From NCBI GenBank assembly GCA_934047225.1, contig OW203986.1, forward strand, positions 19,595,221-19,659,220: 64,000 nucleotides of DNA, written 5' to 3'. This document shows, piece by piece, positions 1 to 10,693 of the stretch (its first letter is position 1; each line of letters opens with the position of its first letter). The notes beneath the pieces are model-generated. The model worked only from the letters and a program-made list of their open reading frames with translations, was not told the origin of the DNA and did not search any database. This DNA comes from Ypsolopha sequella. Lineage: Eukaryota; Arthropoda; Insecta; Lepidoptera; Ypsolophidae. The position numbers were made by a program, and so were the translations under genes.

Positions 1-92
1 GTAGTTCCCCTCCAGGGCCCTTAAATTTTTTCCAGCCTGTATACTATTATTTTTTGTTTTTCTAATTGGAAGTAATATTGGTTCCTGGTCCT

Positions 93-241
93 GTAGCATA
101 GTGTTTAATCGCGCGCGACGCCCCTAGTTGAATCACAAGTGCAAGGAGCGTGACGTAGTGTTTAATCGCAAAAACATCGTGTCACGCCCTCACACTTGTA
201 ATTCAACTAAGTCGCATCCGCGCGATTAATCACTGTGCTAC
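93..241. repeat. Foldback (palindromic) MITE-like repeat, ~150 bp
   Basis: The left arm GTAGCATAGTGTTTAATCGC is mirrored by the right arm ending GCGATTAATCACTGTGCTAC. The arms also match inward around AGTTGAATCACAAGTG / CACTTGTAATTCAACT and GGAGCGTGAC / GTCACGCC. The arms are ~60 bp with a short loop and no coding capacity. Confidence 0.75.
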
Positions 242-368
242 GGCTGCAGAAATAATAATAAATAATAATGGAAATCTGTAGTCTATGTATGAATGTATGT
301 ATGAACGGAAATAATTTATGATTTTACTTTTACGACGCTTTCCTTCGCAATGAGATATTAAAAGTAAC

Positions 369-404
<36 letters not shown>

Positions 405-2480
405 ACTACGTTTGTTTGTATGTAAACTCGTGATTATGCTGGTAGAGAAACGCAAAAGAAATGAAAATCTGAATGTGAAGAACTCTGAACCAGGATTCAA
501 TATGCAAATCACATTTCTGTATAGTTCACAATTCTTTGATTTGTCGTAGTCATACGACTAAATCACCAACTTAAACCACTACACGATACGCCAGTACAAA
601 GACGGCACAACTGAAAGTATAATTTGAATTATATGAACATTCAGCAGGTCGTTATTCCGCTTTAGTAAACGGCAAGAGGCAGCCCCATTCCCGGGTTATT
701 AATTAGAACAAAAATTCTGATCCTGCAGATTCCGCCGGCCTGTATTGGCCACTCGAACTCGTAAAAGCCGTCCGTAACGACGGTCAAAGAGCATAACCGC
801 AAATAAGTACCAATCTACAGGCTAAAGAAAATTCCGTTTTCCTTAATTTACCCTAAACAGTGCTTTGGGGTTGTCGGCGCGATTGTTTACATTTTGTTGG
901 ATAATCTGCTCTTTTTTTCCTCCAACGGAACTCTTGGTCGTTCGTTGTATTTTTCTTTAGAACGGCATTTAGCGCGTTCGGCTTTTCTTTGATCTTGAAC
1001 TCAACAAAGGGTAAAGTATCAAGCTTCTTTTTTTAATTTATCTCTGTACATTTTCTTTTTTTTTTATGGAAATTTTATTTTGTAGCCGAGCACAATTTAG
1101 GATTCCGCTTCCATAAGCATGGTGTAACTGTTTATTTTTGAAGACAACATAATAATTTAATTGACTCCACTTTTCCGTTATTCAGACTCAGTGCTATTAG
1201 AATAAAAATAAGGCTCTCAAAAGAGACATAAGTTAAAAAAAAATAAAAAAACTGTTTTCCGCCTTTAAAAGACTTATCAAAAAGCCATCGTATGATCACT
1301 AGATATTATGCACAAAACCCCATTTTTAGCTGCTGGTACAGTCAGCACCTAAAGTTTAATTGCAAACTAACAGCCACTGGTGTTGTTTGTGCACTGAGTC
1401 CACTAACACAAACACAATAACTTCCAGATAATATTCAAAGTAAACACCTGACACTCGCATTGGAGTCGAGCCGCATCTTTCCAAATCCCTTTAAGGGGCT
1501 TGGTATCGCCAAAGGGTACTTTCTAAAGCCTAATCCTCGTTTATGGCCTAAATAAAAATATTTAAAAAAAATGTATATGAATTGTCAACACAATGTATGC
1601 AGTATTTTTCTTTTTCATACCACCAAAACTTCTATATGAAAAAAAATTTCAACCGAATGTTGTTTTTGGCTTGAAATCCCTACTGCTCCTATGTGGTTTA
1701 GTTGATTTAATTCATTTATGCTTTGAGTAATAGATAATCTTGATAGCTATAAACATAACATATGATTATTCAACCGAACAATCACGTCCATGTGAAAAGT
1801 ATTATTTTCTCCTATTTCACCCTATCAAGGACGCAGCGAGCGTCGTAACAGCCAATATGTATTACGCGCTGATATGAACATTATTTCAATGTCGTTTCCG
1901 TCGATATCTCCTCGTGTTGTATACTGAAAAAGTAAACTCAAGTACCCAACTCAGACAATGTAGACAGCATTATTAGCGAATACATCACGCCTGTCTCTCA
2001 GATTTAGTAGCGAATATTACAATTAATAATTTTATTAATGTCAAGTGTTGCAAACAAAAGAGTTAAAATAACATAGTTTAATAAAATTTGTAATAATACA
2101 ATCTGCCTACTCCATACTCTGTGTCATCATAGATAAAACGAGTTTGCATACAGAGTGTAGATTGCAAACTCGCTGGCTCTACCGGTAAGTGGTGGAGTAA
2201 GCGCGGAATGCAAACAGTCTGCGCTCGCGGCACCGCACCACGTCGAGCGAAACTTGCATTTATCGACTAACTTTGCTAATGTAAAAAGAATTATTTGCGC
2301 AATGGTACACACACACGAAACGCTTACATATTCGTACATACATATATATATAGGTATACAACAGGTGCGCAGAGCTTTGAAGTACTCTTACAATAAGTTG
2401 CAATTTTAGTTTTTGAATGTACATATTTTTGCGATGTTATTATATAACTCTCTTTCTGTTAAATATTATTTAGGAGTAAC
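242..2480. other. Gene-free intronic stretch; (AT)n microsatellite at 371-402
   Basis: AT-rich DNA with a run of about 15 TA units near 371-402 and several GTATGTAT runs just upstream. No coding exon, RNA gene or recognisable transposon was found. It lies in an upstream intron of the DIP-like gene if that gene's earlier exons are left of the window. Confidence 0.5.
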
Positions 2481-3214
2481 ACATATATTGTTAAATACAA
2501 TACAACTTTATTGTCACACCGGAAAATAAAAAAGGAAACATTAACATTGAACTTGAAAAAATATATGAGTATGAACAAATAGGCGGCCTTATCGCTTTAA
2601 GCGATTTCATCTAGACAACCTTTGGGTGGAAGAAACTGCACGAAAGGATAACTGGAAAGGCGGTATAAATTTAAAAATACAGTTTTATAAAATAGTAAAT
2701 AAGTTGGATAAATATATAGTTTACAACTATAATATATATAATACACATAATATAATATATATTGAAAACGTATGTTGTGTCCAAAAACTAGAAAATGCCT
2801 GTTACATACCTTGAATTTATTTCTTACAAACTTTATGTATGGTTTCGTAAAAAAAGAGCTTCAAGCTTTGCATGCCAGATAAAAGAGAAGGGTTTGTCTT
2901 ATTTGTTCTCGTAAAAAAATCAAACTATTTGGGGATATTAATATCTTTGACCGCTTCTGTGGCCGAGAGGGACCGCCACTTTGGCCGATTGGTAGAGCGC
3001 TCCTTTATACCTCAAGTATGTACCCAAATCAACCCTATCATTACAATAGTTCACTTAGCCAGCATTTTATCAGTTTACAAGTAGATTCATATTCCCTCTC
3101 TCCAGTCAGTTCCACTGAAACCTCCGTCGCGTTCACATCTACCGATTTTAATACTACCTATTTTCCATTTTCATATTTTCTTTAAGTTTTCTAATGTTTT
3201 AATTTCAATAAAGT

Positions 3215-3425
3215 GTTGGTGGTAAAATTTAGTTTTTGTTAAAAGTCTTTCGGGAACTCCAGTATAACAGCTCGCCTGTTAACTCAGAGGTCGTGGGTTC
3301 AATCCCCGCGGTTCTCATTAATTTGTATTTGGTCTGCGTGCTGTTTTTCCATTTGTGCCTGACATTCGGCTCACCACCCATCACGTTTGGGACGTGGTCA
3401 TCGTCGACAAAACGCGAGTGAACCA
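3215..3425 (+). repeat. SINE-like lepidopteran repeat with tRNA-like head
   Basis: Around 3260-3316 the sequence resembles the anticodon and T arms of a tRNA-Asn (CCTGTTAACTCAGAGG, then GGTCGTGGGTTCAATCCCC, a B-box match). The following tail (GGCTCACCACCCATCACG, then GGGACGTGGTCATCGTCG) is a familiar lepidopteran repeat motif that recurs in diverged form at 49680-49725. The acceptor stem is not intact, so this is a repeat head rather than a functional tRNA gene. Confidence 0.45.
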
Positions 3426-4539
3426 ACTATGGACTTGCATTTCAGAGTTAACACCTCTGACTCCAATATTATGCGGCTGTATGAGGCATGCTCAAGAATG
3501 GCTGGGCTTTTTGAGCTGAAATGAAGTGAAACATTAATCTGGGACTCCGGAAAAAATACGGAAAATGATAGGTGAAGCAAAATTTTATACATTTGCATAG
3601 GCTGTCTAATTAGGCATATTGCATTTTCAAAAAATTACATCACGAGTACATTTGTGTTAAGACTGTACCAGAGCCTAGGCATGAACAACGCCAGGCTTTC
3701 GAGGATTCATATGAAGAAGTCTGGACTCTCCTTGTATTGAAAAACATATATTTCATTTATTGATTTTTTATCTAGGGATTCTATTTATAAACAATTTATT
3801 AAAATTTATACTTATGTAAAAAAATATTATGGTTTTTAAACGTTCGTTTCAAGAACGCGGTTAAGAGATCAACTTGTTTTTTTTTTTCATAAAATTGGTA
3901 ATGGAATTTTAATTTTCTACTTCCTCTTTTTTTTTTCCTACTAAATATTTCAGTATTAGCTAAATACACACCAATTTTTTGTTTCGCTGCGTGAGCATTA
4001 GCATTACACGTCCAAGAAAAAGAGGCCAGTGAGCCAATAATCGCTTAATTCCAAAGCAAATAAGGTCTTTGCCATTGGACTTGTTGTGCTGGGCGGGTAA
4101 TAAAAAAAGTTGCTAGGGTAAGCCATCCTCTTAAAGGAACCTAAACCCGTTAATGACTAGATTTTTTTTAGCCTGCGATATATCTTGCTACTAAGGTCCT
4201 TCACAAGATCACTTTTCTATGATGAACTTTATTTTCGCATGTAAGAAAACCACGTAAACATCTTTCGTGACGTCAACAAATTAAATAAACGATTAATTAA
4301 GCCGAAAAGGATCCGCTCACGCACAACGACAACCAGACACCGTCCCACTCCCACCAAAAATGTATATTTAGAGAGGGACGCAATGAAAACCGGCTTGTAA
4401 ATGTAAAAACTGTAAAAAAGGTAAAGAAAAAAAAAACAGAAAATCGTTTAGGAAAAGTTCATACAATTGTTAACAGGTATCAATTTAACTTTTTTCTCAT
4501 CGCTCTTTGTTACTTATTTGTCAATACTTTCTTCCATGT

Positions 4540-4573
4540 CTGATGACGGCCCCATACCGTGGGCCGGAATATA
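4540..4573 (+). repeat. Hairpin core CTGATGA-CGGCCC...GGGCCG-GAATATA
   Basis: CTGATGA (4540-4546) is followed by a perfect 6-bp stem CGGCCC (4547-4552) / GGGCCG (4561-4566) and GAATATACGAG. Related cores occur at 23475-23516 (minus), 34821-34861 (+), 41655-41700 (minus) and 41893-41935 (+). Confidence 0.7.
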
Positions 4574-5013
4574 CGAGTACAATACAATACATTTGTATAA
4601 TAACTATTTGAATAACTGTTCTAAATTATATTTGAAACACATAAGCCAGGTTCGATTACCATGTAACTGTACCGAAATTCATAAGGAACAAATGGTAAAG
4701 ACTTCTCGAGTTTGTCCCGCCTATCTTCAGTTAAAGTGATGGCCTTCAGCCGTCATTGACAGATACAGGGAGAGGGGGCATGGTGGCCAGAACACCCATG
4801 AATTCCTTACATTTGACTCGATTTTTCGATACGTTTCGGGTTCACTTTTACTCAGTATAGTTACATAGATATATATATATAGGCTTGCCAAAAGTGCCTC
4901 AAGGCTTAAGTGCCTAAAAACTTGCTTTTTTTAAACAGAACGCCCATCCCAAATACTGGATCCGCCCTTGTTAGCCGTCATCTGGTAGTAACAGTGTTGT
5001 TCTTTTTCTCCAG

Positions 5014-5133
5014 TTCATCCGCTGGTGCAAGTGCCGAACCAGCTAGTTGGCGCCCCAACAGGGACTGACGTCAACCTGCAGTGCCACGTTGAAGCCTCAC
5101 CTAAGGCCATCAACTATTGGACGAGGGAAAATG
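5014..5133 (+). CDS. DIP/lachesin-like receptor, exon encoding first half of third Ig domain (partial gene)
   Basis: This 120-bp internal exon has a pyrimidine-rich tract and CAG acceptor ending at 5013 and a GTTAGT donor at 5134. It starts with two bases of a split codon and ends in phase 1 (AAT G|GT). It encodes HPLVQVPNQLVGAPTG followed by a strand with Cys (LQCHVEASP) and the Ig tryptophan (NYWTREN). This is the start of the membrane-proximal Ig domain of insect Dpr-interacting proteins (DIPs) and lachesin-like proteins, GPI-anchored neuronal adhesion receptors that bind Dpr partners. The split Gly codon completes exactly with the exon at 28030, leaving a ~22.9-kb intron. Upstream exons (signal peptide, Ig1, Ig2) are not visible here and are presumably left of the window. 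The DIP paralogue is not assigned. Confidence 0.9.
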
Positions 5134-5439
5134 GTTAGTTGCAGCATTTTATTGCCCTCCAGGAATATTATAAATCGTCATTGAATTGGGTGTTTTTTCG
5201 CTATAGATCTACAGAAACTTTAATTGAAATTCAAGTTAAGTTTCAGCCGCAAAGAGAAATCTCGAAATGCTTTCAGATATATCCAAAAAAAAAACGCTCT
5301 ATTCTCTGACACGAACAGCTTCATATATCTATCTATATATTTAAACATAAAGCCCAGATCCATGATTGACTGGTCTTCTGTGCTGACGGCAGACAACGCC
5401 TAGCCAAGATAGAAACATGAGATTTGGAACATAAGAACG

Positions 5440-5560
5440 TTTAAGGGTCCATCCATCCATCCATCCATCAGCCTAGTTCGTCCACTGCTGGACATAAGCC
5501 TTTCCAGGACTTTGCCACTCCCGGTGGTCATCCTGGAAGAATTGCCCATACTCACTTTAA
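5440..5560 (+). repeat. CCAT tandem run and lepidopteran dispersed-repeat fragment
   Basis: CCATCCATCCATCCATCC at ~5451-5468 is followed by GTCCACTGCTGGACATAAGC, a phrase common in lepidopteran dispersed repeats. The fragment ends at the TTAA target of the adjacent foldback element (5557-5560). Confidence 0.5.
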
Positions 5561-5870
5561 GGGTGCACAAACAAAAATCAGTGAAATCCCCGAAATATCA
5601 AAGAAAACTGTTTCTGCTAGGCACTCACTCTATAAAAAGTCTTTTTCATTTAATAAGAACTATTACGAGTGACTTCACCTTAACTTTTTTTATTGTTATT
5701 CTGAGCTATTGAGGAAATAGTAGAATTTCTACTATAGGTTCTACTTCAATAGCTTGGAATTCTAAGAAACTATAGCAAAAATAATGTACCATCATGTAGG
5801 TTAAGTCTTTCTTAATAGTTCTTATTGAATGAAAAAGACTTCTTAGAGTTTAAAAAACAGTTTTCCATGA
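5561..5870. mobile_element. TTAA-flanked foldback MITE, left part (split by a BEL element)
   Basis: The element begins after TTAA (5557-5560) with GGGTGCACAAACAAAAATCA. Its right end is at 8711 (TGATTTTTGTTTTGGGCACC) followed by TTAA at 8712-8715. The arms pair over ~110 bp, including AGTCTTTTTCATTTAATAAG near 5640 against CTTATTGAATGAAAAAGACT near 5821. TTAA duplications suggest a piggyBac-type mobiliser (inference). It was interrupted at 5870 by the LTR element, so the pre-insertion length was about 350 bp. Confidence 0.75.
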
Positions 5871-6316
5871 TGTTCACGCTACAGCATGACGGTATGCGCT
5901 TTTCAGCGCATGCGCAGAAAGGAACTCGCGACAGAATCGAGTCGCGCGCTGCCCGCGGTTCACTCACTCTGTTCGACTCGAGTCGCCTCCGGGGGCGCAC
6001 GCGTGCGCGCTAGCGCCGCCAGCTCTTCCGCTCGGGACATCGTCCAAACAATCCGGCGGCACACATTCGCGCCGCCACAACCAAAACCTCTCATACTTAA
6101 CAGTGTTGTGTTCATACTAGTGCTGTGTACATTACTCCAACCAAGACATTTAGCACATCCCTGCACAGACGCCAGCTCCATCAGACCACCAAGAAGAGAC
6201 GCCACGCAGCACATACCAGCCCATTCAAAACAGGTTAGTTCACCCACAATCTTTTCTTCTCCCGTGTCATATCCTCAAATCCCACCAGCCCTGCAGTTCT
6301 GTAGCCAGCGGCTACA
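5871..6316 (+). repeat. 5' LTR of the BEL/Pao element
   Basis: 446 bp, TG...CA ends, CpG-rich in the first half. The copy at 8223-8668 appears identical base for base. A 168-residue open frame inside it, found in both LTRs, is a by-product of GC-rich sequence and shows no known domain. Confidence 0.95.
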
Positions 6317-6320
6317 TTTT

Positions 6321-6458
6321 TGGACCTTCGAGCCGGTAGTGACCAAAATTTTGGTCCTTCGGCCGGATCATTTTGGCCCTTCGAACCGTTAGAACCAGCC
6401 CCTTTTCAGCCCCTACAGTCCATTTTCAATACAAGAAAAATTTTGGTCCGTCGAGCGG
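6321..6458 (+). other. Primer-binding region with four tRNA-Tyr-like PBS copies
   Basis: Four bases after the LTR comes TGGACCTTCGAGCCGG (6321-6336). Three relatives follow: TGGTCCTTCGGCCGGA (6352-6367), TGGCCCTTCGAACCG (6374-6388) and TGGTCCGTCGAGCGG (6444-6458). The expected complement of the 3' end of a eukaryotic tRNA-Tyr is TGGTCCTTCGAGCCGG (established tRNA knowledge). The first copy has one mismatch and the second lacks one base. The copies are separated by 31, 22 and 70 bases. Confidence 0.75.
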
Positions 6459-7295
6459 AAAATTTTTGGTTTATATCACCCCCCGCCTATCCCCCGCCGG
6501 CCCGTAACTTTGTTTGAACCAGCCCCCGTCGATTTACTACAGTCCATTTTCACCCGGTTACATATTTTGCCCCCTTTCCCGGCAAAAAATATTTTGTGGT
6601 CTCGAATACCTATTGCGGGTAGGTAATTAGAACCGCCGCCTGGAACATTCCCTCTGTATAGAACCGGCCCATGCATTCAGCCCAATTGTTTAAGTTACAG
6701 TCCACTATATTTCTTTATTATACCAAACTTTATTTCGTGCACTTATATACGTCACATATATACGTAAGTTACGTGTGTTGAGTACATAAGTACACACGTT
6801 TACGTTTACGTATTATTACGTTACCAAAGCTTGATCTGCATCATTGGATTGTCCGCTCATTTAGATCCGATTTCGGCTAGGTAAACGCATTCTTTGTTGT
6901 TCATGATTTCAAGGCAAATAACATAAAAGTGAACAAGTTCATCGGCCCTTTTCGATATTTTTGTGTTGCGGTAATCTCACGTCGCAGTAATAGTATTCCG
7001 GACAGTTTGATCGTGTTATTGTCTGCTTTTTAACCGGATATATATATAGCACAAATATAGTAAAAAAAAAATTGTTTTTTCATCTCATCTCTGATCTTAT
7101 TGTTAATGGTACACATATAGGGTGTTCCACGTTGGTTCAGCTCATAACAGGTTGTTTAAAAAAAAAAATTTTTTTTATTTTTTTTCTCTCTGTCGTGTTT
7201 ATTTTCCGTGTTCCGTTTGAACATAGCCTTTGTTTTTCGGCCCGCGCAAGTTACAAGCTATCCGCACGTTGGAGTTGGTAGCGCTCAAGTTTTAA
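6459..7295 (+). other. Leader region of the BEL/Pao element
   Basis: Non-coding sequence between the primer-binding region and the tandem repeat. It is C-rich at 6480-6680 and contains repeated ACGT-containing words (TACGTAAGTTACGTG, TACGTTTACGTATTACG) around 6745-6825 and poly-T runs near 7155-7185. No conserved gag domain was recognised. Confidence 0.5.
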
Positions 7296-7535
7296 TAACT
7301 CATTTTCACATATAGTCACACTCATCACACATTCAATCAGCACATACACACTCAGCTCATTTTCACTCACACATTCAATCAGCACATACACACTCAGCTC
7401 ATTTTCACTCACACATTCACTCATCACATACACATTCAGCTCATTTTCACTCAATGAAACCAGCACTCAGCGCACTCAGCGCACTCATCACACACACACT
7501 CATCACATACACACTCAGTTCATTTTCACTCAATG
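7296..7535 (+). repeat. Short-period tandem repeat (CACTCAGCTCATTTTCACTCA units)
   Basis: CTCAGCTCATTTTCACTC alternates with ACACATTCAATCAGCACATAC in units of about 48 bp at ~7330-7450, then decays to 10-mers (CAGCACTCAGCG). It is rich in A, C and T and nearly free of G, and lies just before the single ORF of the BEL element. Confidence 0.8.
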
Positions 7536-8222
7536 ACTTCAACTCCAACAGAGAATTCTTGTAACTCCGCACAACGTGTAGTGAACGTCACTAACACACC
7601 AATTTTGTTGCCAACCGTATCACTTGAAATAGCAGACGTACATTCACTCAATCACACTCAATTTCACTCAGCACGAGCCCTGTTAGGTTTTATCTCACGT
7701 CGCGGTACTCCAGTTCTCATTCGCTCAGACTGCGGCACAAACTATGATGCAATCACTCACAAGCTCACGAATCAGCACATAACTTGGTTCGGCGCTCTGC
7801 ACGAAATAATACTCAACTCAAGACCCCTCTGCCCGATTTCGTCCGACCCTACGGACTTTGAACCTCTCACGGCCGGACATTTCATTATTGGTCGTCCGCT
7901 CACCGCTCTACCTGAGCAGTCTTTTGACGACAGACCCATATCTGCTCTTAAACGGTTTCAACTCATTCAAGCGCTCTCTCAGCGCTTTTGGACTCTCTGG
8001 TCCAGATCCTACCTCCATACCCTGCAAACCCGCTCCAAATGGCTCTTCCCTTCTTCCCCTCCTCAAGTGGGTGAACTGGTCCTCATCAAAGAGGATGACC
8101 TGCCTCCGCTCCAATGGAAGTTGGGAAGAATTCTCCGCACGATACCTGGCAAGGATGGAGTGATCCGAGTTGTGGATCTGGACACAGCTCATGGAGGAGT
8201 CGCAGCCCCGGCCCCCCCAGGA
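7533..8222 (+). pseudogene. BEL/Pao remnant ORF: gag stub fused to broken integrase
   Basis: From ATG at 7533 about 28 residues of unclear (perhaps gag) origin run into an integrase-like stretch (VSLEIADVHSL, then FISRRGTP). The second catalytic Asp region is visible as IRSDCGTN. After HITWF the reading jumps to ALHEIILNSRPLCP and the conserved GHFIIGRPLTALPE. The segment with the catalytic Glu is therefore deleted, as is everything before the core, including the first Asp. The C-terminal part (VGELVLIKEDDLPPLQWKLG) is the usual end of BEL/Pao integrases. The frame has no stop before the 3' LTR and runs on into it to 8693. All joints are in frame. Confidence 0.88.
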
Positions 8223-8668
8223 TGTTCACGCTACAGCATGACGGTATGCGCTTTTCAGCGCATGCGCAGAAAGGAACTCGCGACAGAATCGAGTCGCGCG
8301 CTGCCCGCGGTTCACTCACTCTGTTCGACTCGAGTCGCCTCCGGGGGCGCACGCGTGCGCGCTAGCGCCGCCAGCTCTTCCGCTCGGGACATCGTCCAAA
8401 CAATCCGGCGGCACACATTCGCGCCGCCACAACCAAAACCTCTCATACTTAACAGTGTTGTGTTCATACTAGTGCTGTGTACATTACTCCAACCAAGACA
8501 TTTAGCACATCCCTGCACAGACGCCAGCTCCATCAGACCACCAAGAAGAGACGCCACGCAGCACATACCAGCCCATTCAAAACAGGTTAGTTCACCCACA
8601 ATCTTTTCTTCTCCCGTGTCATATCCTCAAATCCCACCAGCCCTGCAGTTCTGTAGCCAGCGGCTACA
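8223..8668 (+). repeat. 3' LTR of the BEL/Pao element
   Basis: 446 bp, identical in my reading to 5871-6316. It is preceded by CCCGGCCCCCCCAGGA instead of a clean polypurine tract, and followed by CATGA. Confidence 0.95.
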
Positions 8669-8673
8669 CATGA

Positions 8674-8711
8674 TATTTCGGAGATTTCACTGATTTTTGT
8701 TTTGGGCACCT
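8674..8711. mobile_element. TTAA-flanked foldback MITE, right end
   Basis: This is the right terminal inverted repeat of the element that starts at 5561, continuing after the 3' copy of the CATGA target duplication. Its reverse complement matches the left end over ~40 bp with few mismatches, and TTAA follows at 8712-8715. Confidence 0.75.
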
Positions 8712-9404
8712 TTAACAACAGGATACAAACTTTTGTTTTCGTTCCCAATGAGTACAACAGACTATTTATTTCCCAAATCCACGCGAAAAAAGTGGCGGCT
8801 GTCCCCTGGGATATAATATAGTGCATAACGCCTCCTAAATCATCTCTCTGTTATTCCAGAATTTGGTGTCAGTCCATTTGATCAGCTTCAAAATAGATAC
8901 TGCGAGTTTACGAGCTCTCGTAACTCATAAACCACACTTATTAAGTCCCAAGCACGAACTTAAGAACGGAAAGCAGCTAATTTCATTATACATAAAGCAT
9001 ATTAGAAGCGTTAAAGTATTCATTAAAATGACCGTTATTCATATTCGTATACTATCCTCTATGACAAGCCTCGGGGTAGTACGGAGCAAGTTACGGCCTT
9101 TTTATAGCCATGTTTAAAAGGAAAAATATGCGATGATTTCATGTCCGTTTTTCATTCCAGCGAGATTTATTTTGACGTTGATTATATAGCGTCGATGTTA
9201 GGGCTTATTAACGGCCTAATAATTACAAGGAAAGATGAAATATAACGTAGTGTAACGCGAAGTGAAATAATGAATTTAAAATGTTGAACAGATGGTATAG
9301 ATGTACACGTAAACAATGGTTTCTTCATTCTATGGTTTCTTCATTCTATGGTTTCTTCTTTGTTCGCATTTCGTATACGCATGTTCAGAACTTTTACGTC
9401 ACCT

Positions 9405-9712
9405 CCGGAACGTTTTTTAGGGTCTGTACCCAAAGGGTAACCAACGGGACCCTGTTACTAAGACTCCGCTGTCCGTCTGTCTGCCTGTCTCGCTGTCACC
9501 ACGCTGTATCTCATGAACCCTGATAGTTAGACAGTTGAAATTTTCACAGATGATGTACTTCTGTTGCCACTATAATAATAAATACTAAAAAACAGAATAA
9601 AATAAATAATTAAGGGGGCTCCCATACAATAGACATGTTTTTTTTGCCGTTTTTATAGATAATGGCACGGAACACTTAGTGCGCGAGTCCAACTCGCACT
9701 TGGCCGTTTTTT
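9405..9712 (+). repeat. Dispersed lepidopteran repeat (ACGGGACCCTGTTAC ... CGACTCGCACTTGGCCG family)
   Basis: It starts near GTTTTTTAGGGTCTGTACCC, continues ACTCCGCTGTCCGTCTGTC, CTGTATCTCATGAACCCTGA and TTGAAATTTTCACAGATGAT, and ends GCGCGAGTCCAACTCGCACT. Fragments of the same family are at 27060-27240, 34045-34235, 36395-36460 and, as the target of the gypsy element, 51374-51398 plus 60012-60955. Confidence 0.8.
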
Positions 9713-10099
9713 TTAACGAAGGATCATTTGGTTTCTGATTTTAGATTATTACGTTTTTTAATGGATCATTTTTGGTTATTATTATAAGTTATTATTTTTC
9801 TTGAAATTATCGTGTATGATAAGTTAAAGCTTATTTGTTCAGAGCAATAAAAACTTGGAAATTACCCCGAAGCGAATGCGTTGCCATCACTGACATCGTT
9901 ATTATGGTATATATGGCCGCAATTTTCTTTCCTCTGTAACTGAGCAAAGGAGCGACATAAGAAGTAACCACTTAAATATATCACGGTTCTATTTCGGACA
10001 CAACACAACCCGCTGCTTTTCTAGATCTACTTTTAATTTTGCCACAAATTACTTCCTCGAGCTGTAAGTTTTATAAAATAAAATAAACAGTAAAATAAA

Positions 10100-10258
10100 G
10101 CCGATTCTGAAGGCTAATTTTAGTTTTAGTGCTGTCAAAACTAAATTGTTTTCGATACAAAATAATCCTTAAGAGTTAGGTTTAGAAGCTAAATTTCTTT
10201 GGAAAATTTTAAGTTGCGACAGCATTAAAACTAAAATTAAAGCCTTCAGAATTAGCTT
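10100..10258. repeat. Foldback MITE, ~160 bp
   Basis: GATTCTGAAGGCTAATTTTA followed by GTTTTAGTGCTGTC on the left mirrors GACAGCATTAAAAC and AAAATTAAAGCCTTCAGAAT on the right, with an AT-rich loop. No coding capacity. Confidence 0.75.
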
Positions 10259-10474
10259 AAATATATACATAATTTTAAACTGTAAATTATGTTTATGGTG
10301 GGAAGTATAGCAGTACATGGGGAAAGTCGAAAATACTTGTATACTTAAGTGATAAGAAATTTACTCAAAAGAAAATCTGGCTATCAAAACCAGTTATAGA
10401 TAAATAGCCGTTTTCTTTCACATTTATACAAACAAACTTTTACGATCAACTTAACACTCTATCCTCCCTAATTA

Positions 10475-10489
10475 GGGGGGGGGGGGGGG
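10475..10489 (+). repeat. Poly-G run of 15
   Basis: An uninterrupted run of 15 G in otherwise AT-rich DNA. It could form a G-quadruplex or be a sequencing length artefact. Confidence 0.9.
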
Positions 10490-10693
10490 CGGTTGAAACA
10501 TTAACCTTTCCTTCTCATAACCTACCTCCCTCATTTATACTTCATGAAAGTATAATGTTCGTTGCAAACTTATCACGGTCAAAAAAAGTATTGTGAAGTA
10601 AACCTACATGCCTTAAAATTAAAAAGTATTTACATTTCTACCCTAATAGTTTCAGTGATAAATGTGTGTGTGTTTCCGGATCAAAACATCCCT

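Larger units (their letters stand above)
5871..8668 (+). mobile_element. BEL/Pao-type LTR retrotransposon, internally deleted, identical LTRs
   Basis: The 2.8-kb element runs from TGTTCACGCT to GCGGCTACA and is flanked by a 5-bp duplication CATGA (5866-5870 and 8669-8673). Both 446-bp LTRs read the same. The interior holds a primer-binding region at 6321, a non-coding leader, a simple tandem repeat at 7296-7535 and one ORF at 7533 with only parts of a BEL/Pao integrase. Protease, reverse transcriptase, RNase H and most of gag are missing, so it cannot move on its own. Identical LTRs and a clean duplication indicate a recent insertion. Confidence 0.93.

Noticed and set aside
2944..3016. Possible tRNA gene (GGCCGATTGGTAGAGCGCTC)
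   Set aside because: Only an A-box-like stretch is present; there is no T arm or acceptor stem.
4536..4580. Functional hammerhead ribozyme
   Set aside because: The CTGATGA...GAAT spelling is suggestive, but I cannot find a consistent stem I/III arrangement with a cleavage site, so only a hairpin core is reported.
5960..6247. 95-codon antisense ORF, present again at 8312-8599
   Set aside because: It lies wholly within the two BEL LTRs, which are GC-rich and stop-poor; no domain is recognisable.
5886..6392. 168-codon ORF in the 5' LTR and leader
   Set aside because: It is shared with the 3' LTR because the LTRs are identical; the composition is Ser/Pro/Arg-rich without a conserved domain.
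7251..7466. 71-codon antisense repeat protein (ENELSVYV units)
   Set aside because: It is the translation of a simple tandem repeat on the wrong strand.
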